Part shown: one piece after another, positions 5,939-8,193 of the stretch
Layout: each line of letters opens with the position of its first letter
Numbering within the stretch: the first letter of the stretch is position 1
Origin: Putridiphycobacter sp965367695
GTDB taxonomy: Bacteria; Bacteroidota; Bacteroidia; Flavobacteriales_D; Crocinitomicaceae
Assembly: GCA_965367695.1 (NCBI GenBank)
Contig: CBDUKB010000137.1
Span: forward strand, 1 to 8,193
Length of the DNA stretch: 8,193 nt
Direction: 5' to 3'
Made by a program: the position numbers and the translations under genes
The notes under the pieces: model-generated
Told to the model about the DNA's origin: nothing
The model's input: only the letters and a program-made list of their open reading frames with translations
The model's database searches: none

Positions 5939-8065
5939 ATGATAAAAACAGGACTTACCACGCTATTTTTGTGCTTTACATTGCTACTTTTTTCTCAAAC
6001 CGAAACTGACAATGAATCTTGTACGGAGCCAGATAAAAAAGCCATGAAACTAATTAAAGTGGCTACTTCTCCAAAATCAGATTTTCAAACAGCTTCCATG
6101 GCATTTTTAGAAGCCATAGAAATTGATGATGAAAAAGCCTTGCCGTATTTCCTCTACGCAGAATATTTGAATGAAAGAGCTTTAAGGAAATACGAAGACT
6201 ACAAAGCTGGAAGAGCAAACTTAGTTCAAGTAAGAAATCAATACAATGCGGTAGAATCTAAGTATGTTCGCGTCATTGAACTTTGTCCTGAATTGCATGC
6301 AACCCCATACTATATGCTTGGCTACATCAATTATTATATAAAAAAGGACCAAGAAGCGGCTGTTTCCTATTTTAACCAGTTTATTAATTATTCAAGCAAT
6401 GACCCAGACGCATTTGCTGAAGATTATGTAGATCAAAAAAATGAAGCGATACTGATTGTAAAACAATTAGAAGTAGCGATTAAAAAAGCGGAAATTGCCA
6501 ATGAATTTTACGAAACAAAAGTTCCTTATAACCCGGTAAGAGTTCAAAATGTATCAACAGCTGATGATGAGTACTTACCAATGATTTCACCCGATAATGA
6601 ATTGATTTTTTATACCCGTAGAGGAGATTTTAGAAGTTTGGGAGATGTTCAATCAAACATTAAAGAAATGTTTTCCGTTTCACAACGTCCAAATGTGAAC
6701 ACCCCTTTTAATAAAGGAGAAGGATTAAGACCACCTTTCAATACCAATGAGTTTGATAATTACGGAGGTGTATCTTTGTCAATTGATAATAAAGAAATGT
6801 TTATTTGTGCCTGTAAAAATGAAATGGTACAAGGTCAACAATTTTTAAATTGTGACATTTATGTAACTTATTTCAAACGTTCTGGGAGAGGTGGATACGA
6901 TTACGAATGGACAACCTTAGAAAACTTAGGTTCAAATATTAATACTGCAACGGGTTGGGAAGCACAACCTACCCTTTCGGCAGATGGTAATACTTTGTAC
7001 TTTTCAGCTTATAGAAAATCAACTAACTTAACCGATATTTATTATTCAACTAGAAAAGAAGATGGTTCTTGGTCATTGGCAAAACCTGTTCCTGGTCCAA
7101 TTAACACAGCTGGTCACGACAAGGCTCCTTTTTTACACCAGGATTCAGAAACCATGTATTTTGCATCTCAAGTAAGTGAAAAAAGAAAAGGTGCGGGAGA
7201 ACCAGGCAATTTTGATATTTTTTATGCTAGAAAAGATGAAAATGGGAATTGGACTGAACCAAAAAACTTGGGCTACCCAATTAACACAGAAAGTAACGAA
7301 GTTGGTTTGATTGTTTCAACGGACGGCAAGCTGGCTTATATTGCAACGGATAAAGGTAAAAATGCTCAAGGAGTTGATTTGTATTATTTTGAATTATACG
7401 AAGCTGCGAGACCTCAAAAAGTATTGTTTGTTAAAGGACAGTTAAAAGACGATTTGGGCGATCCAATTCAAGATGGAAAAGTAGAAATTAACTATAAAGA
7501 AAGTGGTGAATCTGTTGAAGTAAATATTAATGGTGATGACGGTAAGTTTGCTGCAGTCATCAAAACGGAAACCCCGCAAGATGTTTTAATATCAGTGAAG
7601 AAAAAAGGCTATTCATTCGATACCCAAAAAATTGAAAAATCAGAAATTGCAGCAGCCAAAGCAGGAAATTCGACCTATAAATCAAGTCAATTGGCTTTGG
7701 AAATTGGTGAATTAGAAGTTGGAAAAGCATTTACAATTAACAACATTCTATTTGCAACCGATTCTTATGAATTGAGCAAAGATGCAAAGTTTGTGCTGGA
7801 TCAATTTATCAAATTCTTAAAGGTAAACCCCGGTGTATCCGTCGAGTTAGAAGGACACACGGATGACCAAGGAGATGATGGGGCTAATATGAAACTAAGT
7901 CAAAACAGAGCCAATGCTACCAAAGATTATATTGTGAGCAAAGGTATTTCTAAAGACAGACTTAAAGCAATAGGCTATGGGGAGACAAAACCTATTTATG
8001 AAAACAACAACGAAACCAATCGTGCTAAAAACAGAAGAACAGACTTTAGGTTGACGGGATTATAA
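5939..8065 (+). CDS. TPR-PD40-CRD-OmpA envelope protein, PorE-like architecture
   Basis: This 708-residue protein starts at ATG 5939 with an export signal (about residues 1-20, cleavage near LLLFS-Q). No clear lipobox is seen: Cys12 lies inside the hydrophobic stretch without a small residue before it. Residues 35-190 are helical and TPR-like (EAIEIDDEKALPYFLYAEYL, then LGYINYYIKKDQEAAVSYF). Five PD40/beta-propeller repeats follow, near 209-228, 271-291, 339-359, 392-412 and 451-471, recognisable by phrases such as 'PTLSADGNTLYFSA'. Residues 495-580 look like a carboxypeptidase-regulatory-like beta domain (VKGQLKDDLGDPIQDGKVEI). The C-terminus (595-708) is an OmpA peptidoglycan-binding domain with LEGHTDDQG and LSQNRA, including the expected Asp642 and Arg657. 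This is the domain order of P. gingivalis PorE, a T9SS component, but similar OmpA/PD40 proteins are common paralogs in Bacteroidota. It should sit in the periplasm and tie an outer-membrane assembly to peptidoglycan. Confidence 0.92.
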   Translation: MIKTGLTTLFLCFTLLLFSQTETDNESCTEPDKKAMKLIKVATSPKSDFQTASMAFLEAIEIDDEKALPYFLYAEYLNERALRKYEDYKAGRANLVQVRNQYNAVESKYVRVIELCPELHATPYYMLGYINYYIKKDQEAAVSYFNQFINYSSNDPDAFAEDYVDQKNEAILIVKQLEVAIKKAEIANEFYETKVPYNPVRVQNVSTADDEYLPMISPDNELIFYTRRGDFRSLGDVQSNIKEMFSVSQRPNVNTPFNKGEGLRPPFNTNEFDNYGGVSLSIDNKEMFICACKNEMVQGQQFLNCDIYVTYFKRSGRGGYDYEWTTLENLGSNINTATGWEAQPTLSADGNTLYFSAYRKSTNLTDIYYSTRKEDGSWSLAKPVPGPINTAGHDKAPFLHQDSETMYFASQVSEKRKGAGEPGNFDIFYARKDENGNWTEPKNLGYPINTESNEVGLIVSTDGKLAYIATDKGKNAQGVDLYYFELYEAARPQKVLFVKGQLKDDLGDPIQDGKVEINYKESGESVEVNINGDDGKFAAVIKTETPQDVLISVKKKGYSFDTQKIEKSEIAAAKAGNSTYKSSQLALEIGELEVGKAFTINNILFATDSYELSKDAKFVLDQFIKFLKVNPGVSVELEGHTDDQGDDGANMKLSQNRANATKDYIVSKGISKDRLKAIGYGETKPIYENNNETNRAKNRRTDFRLTGL

Positions 8066-8104
8066 AGAGATACTAAAACGCTTCACCTTTTGAAGTAAGA
8101 AACG

Positions 8105-8180
8105 TCAGGTTTTGGGTTTCAGCAATCAGGTTTTGGAATTTGTGATTTGGGGTCTCAGGTCTCAGGATTCGGGTCTCGAG
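8105..8180. repeat. G-rich degenerate direct repeats at the window end
   Basis: The last 128 bases (8066-8193) hold no open frame that continues off the edge with coding character on either strand. From 8105 the plus strand becomes G/T-rich. TCAGGTTTTGG occurs at 8105-8115 and 8126-8136 (21-base period), then GGTCTCAGGTCTCAGG at 8151-8166 and GGGTCTCGAG at 8171-8180. On the other strand these read as variants of CTGA(A/G)ACC. Composition differs sharply from the AT-rich surroundings. A short imperfect hairpin (CTTCA 8081-8085 with TGAAG 8091-8095) precedes it but has no T-run. Confidence 0.6.
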
Positions 8181-8193
8181 TTTTAGCCTTTAG

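Noticed and set aside
5945..5980. Lipoprotein signal in the PorE-like protein (Cys12)
   Set aside because: The Cys lies mid-way in the hydrophobic segment in LFLC, with no Gly/Ala/Ser before it; Cys28 is outside the signal region.
8081..8095. Terminator after the OmpA-family gene
   Set aside because: The stem is only 5 bp (CTTCA/TGAAG) and is followed by an A/G-rich stretch, not a T-run.

Overview
The window comes from an AT-rich member of the Bacteroidota, most likely a Flavobacteriia-type marine or environmental bacterium. Four things point there. One secreted protein ends in a type IX secretion (T9SS) type A sorting domain. Several Bacteroidota-typical envelope families are present: a redoxin with N-terminal extension, a PorT-like outer-membrane barrel, and a TPR-PD40-OmpA protein. 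Promoter-like sequences fit the Bacteroidota TTTG / TAnnTTTG pattern, and start codons lack Shine-Dalgarno sequences. I cannot name the species.

Left part (1-3634, all minus strand). Reading in the direction of transcription: an ElaA-type GNAT acetyltransferase (3634-3161), an ABC transporter ATPase (3123-2482), its FtsX/MacB-type permease (2485-1274, GTG start, 4-base overlap with the ATPase), and a secreted thioredoxin-like protein (1197 to beyond position 1, cut by the window edge). The close spacing suggests at least the first three are co-transcribed. The ATPase is unusual: it lacks the switch histidine and has altered Walker A and signature residues.

Divergent region and right part (3635-8193, plus strand). 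A near-ideal promoter (3674-3705) drives a 262-residue secreted T9SS cargo protein with a choice-of-anchor J-like domain. This gene ends in a strong intrinsic terminator (4537-4568). A second TAnnTTTG promoter is packed against that terminator and probably serves the next gene, an HD-domain phosphohydrolase whose real start is ATG 4569, right after the terminator T-run. A small outer-membrane beta-barrel gene follows 9 bases later. Then comes a large envelope protein with TPR, five PD40 blades, a carboxypeptidase-regulatory-like domain and an OmpA peptidoglycan-binding domain, the same order as the T9SS component PorE. The window ends in a G-rich degenerate repeat (8105-8180) unlike the rest of the sequence.

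As a whole this is mostly an envelope and secretion neighbourhood built from known families. I do not see a clear undescribed defence or mobile system. The items most worth a second look are the degenerate ABC ATPase, the overlapping terminator and promoter at 4500-4571, the PorE-like protein, and the terminal repeat.
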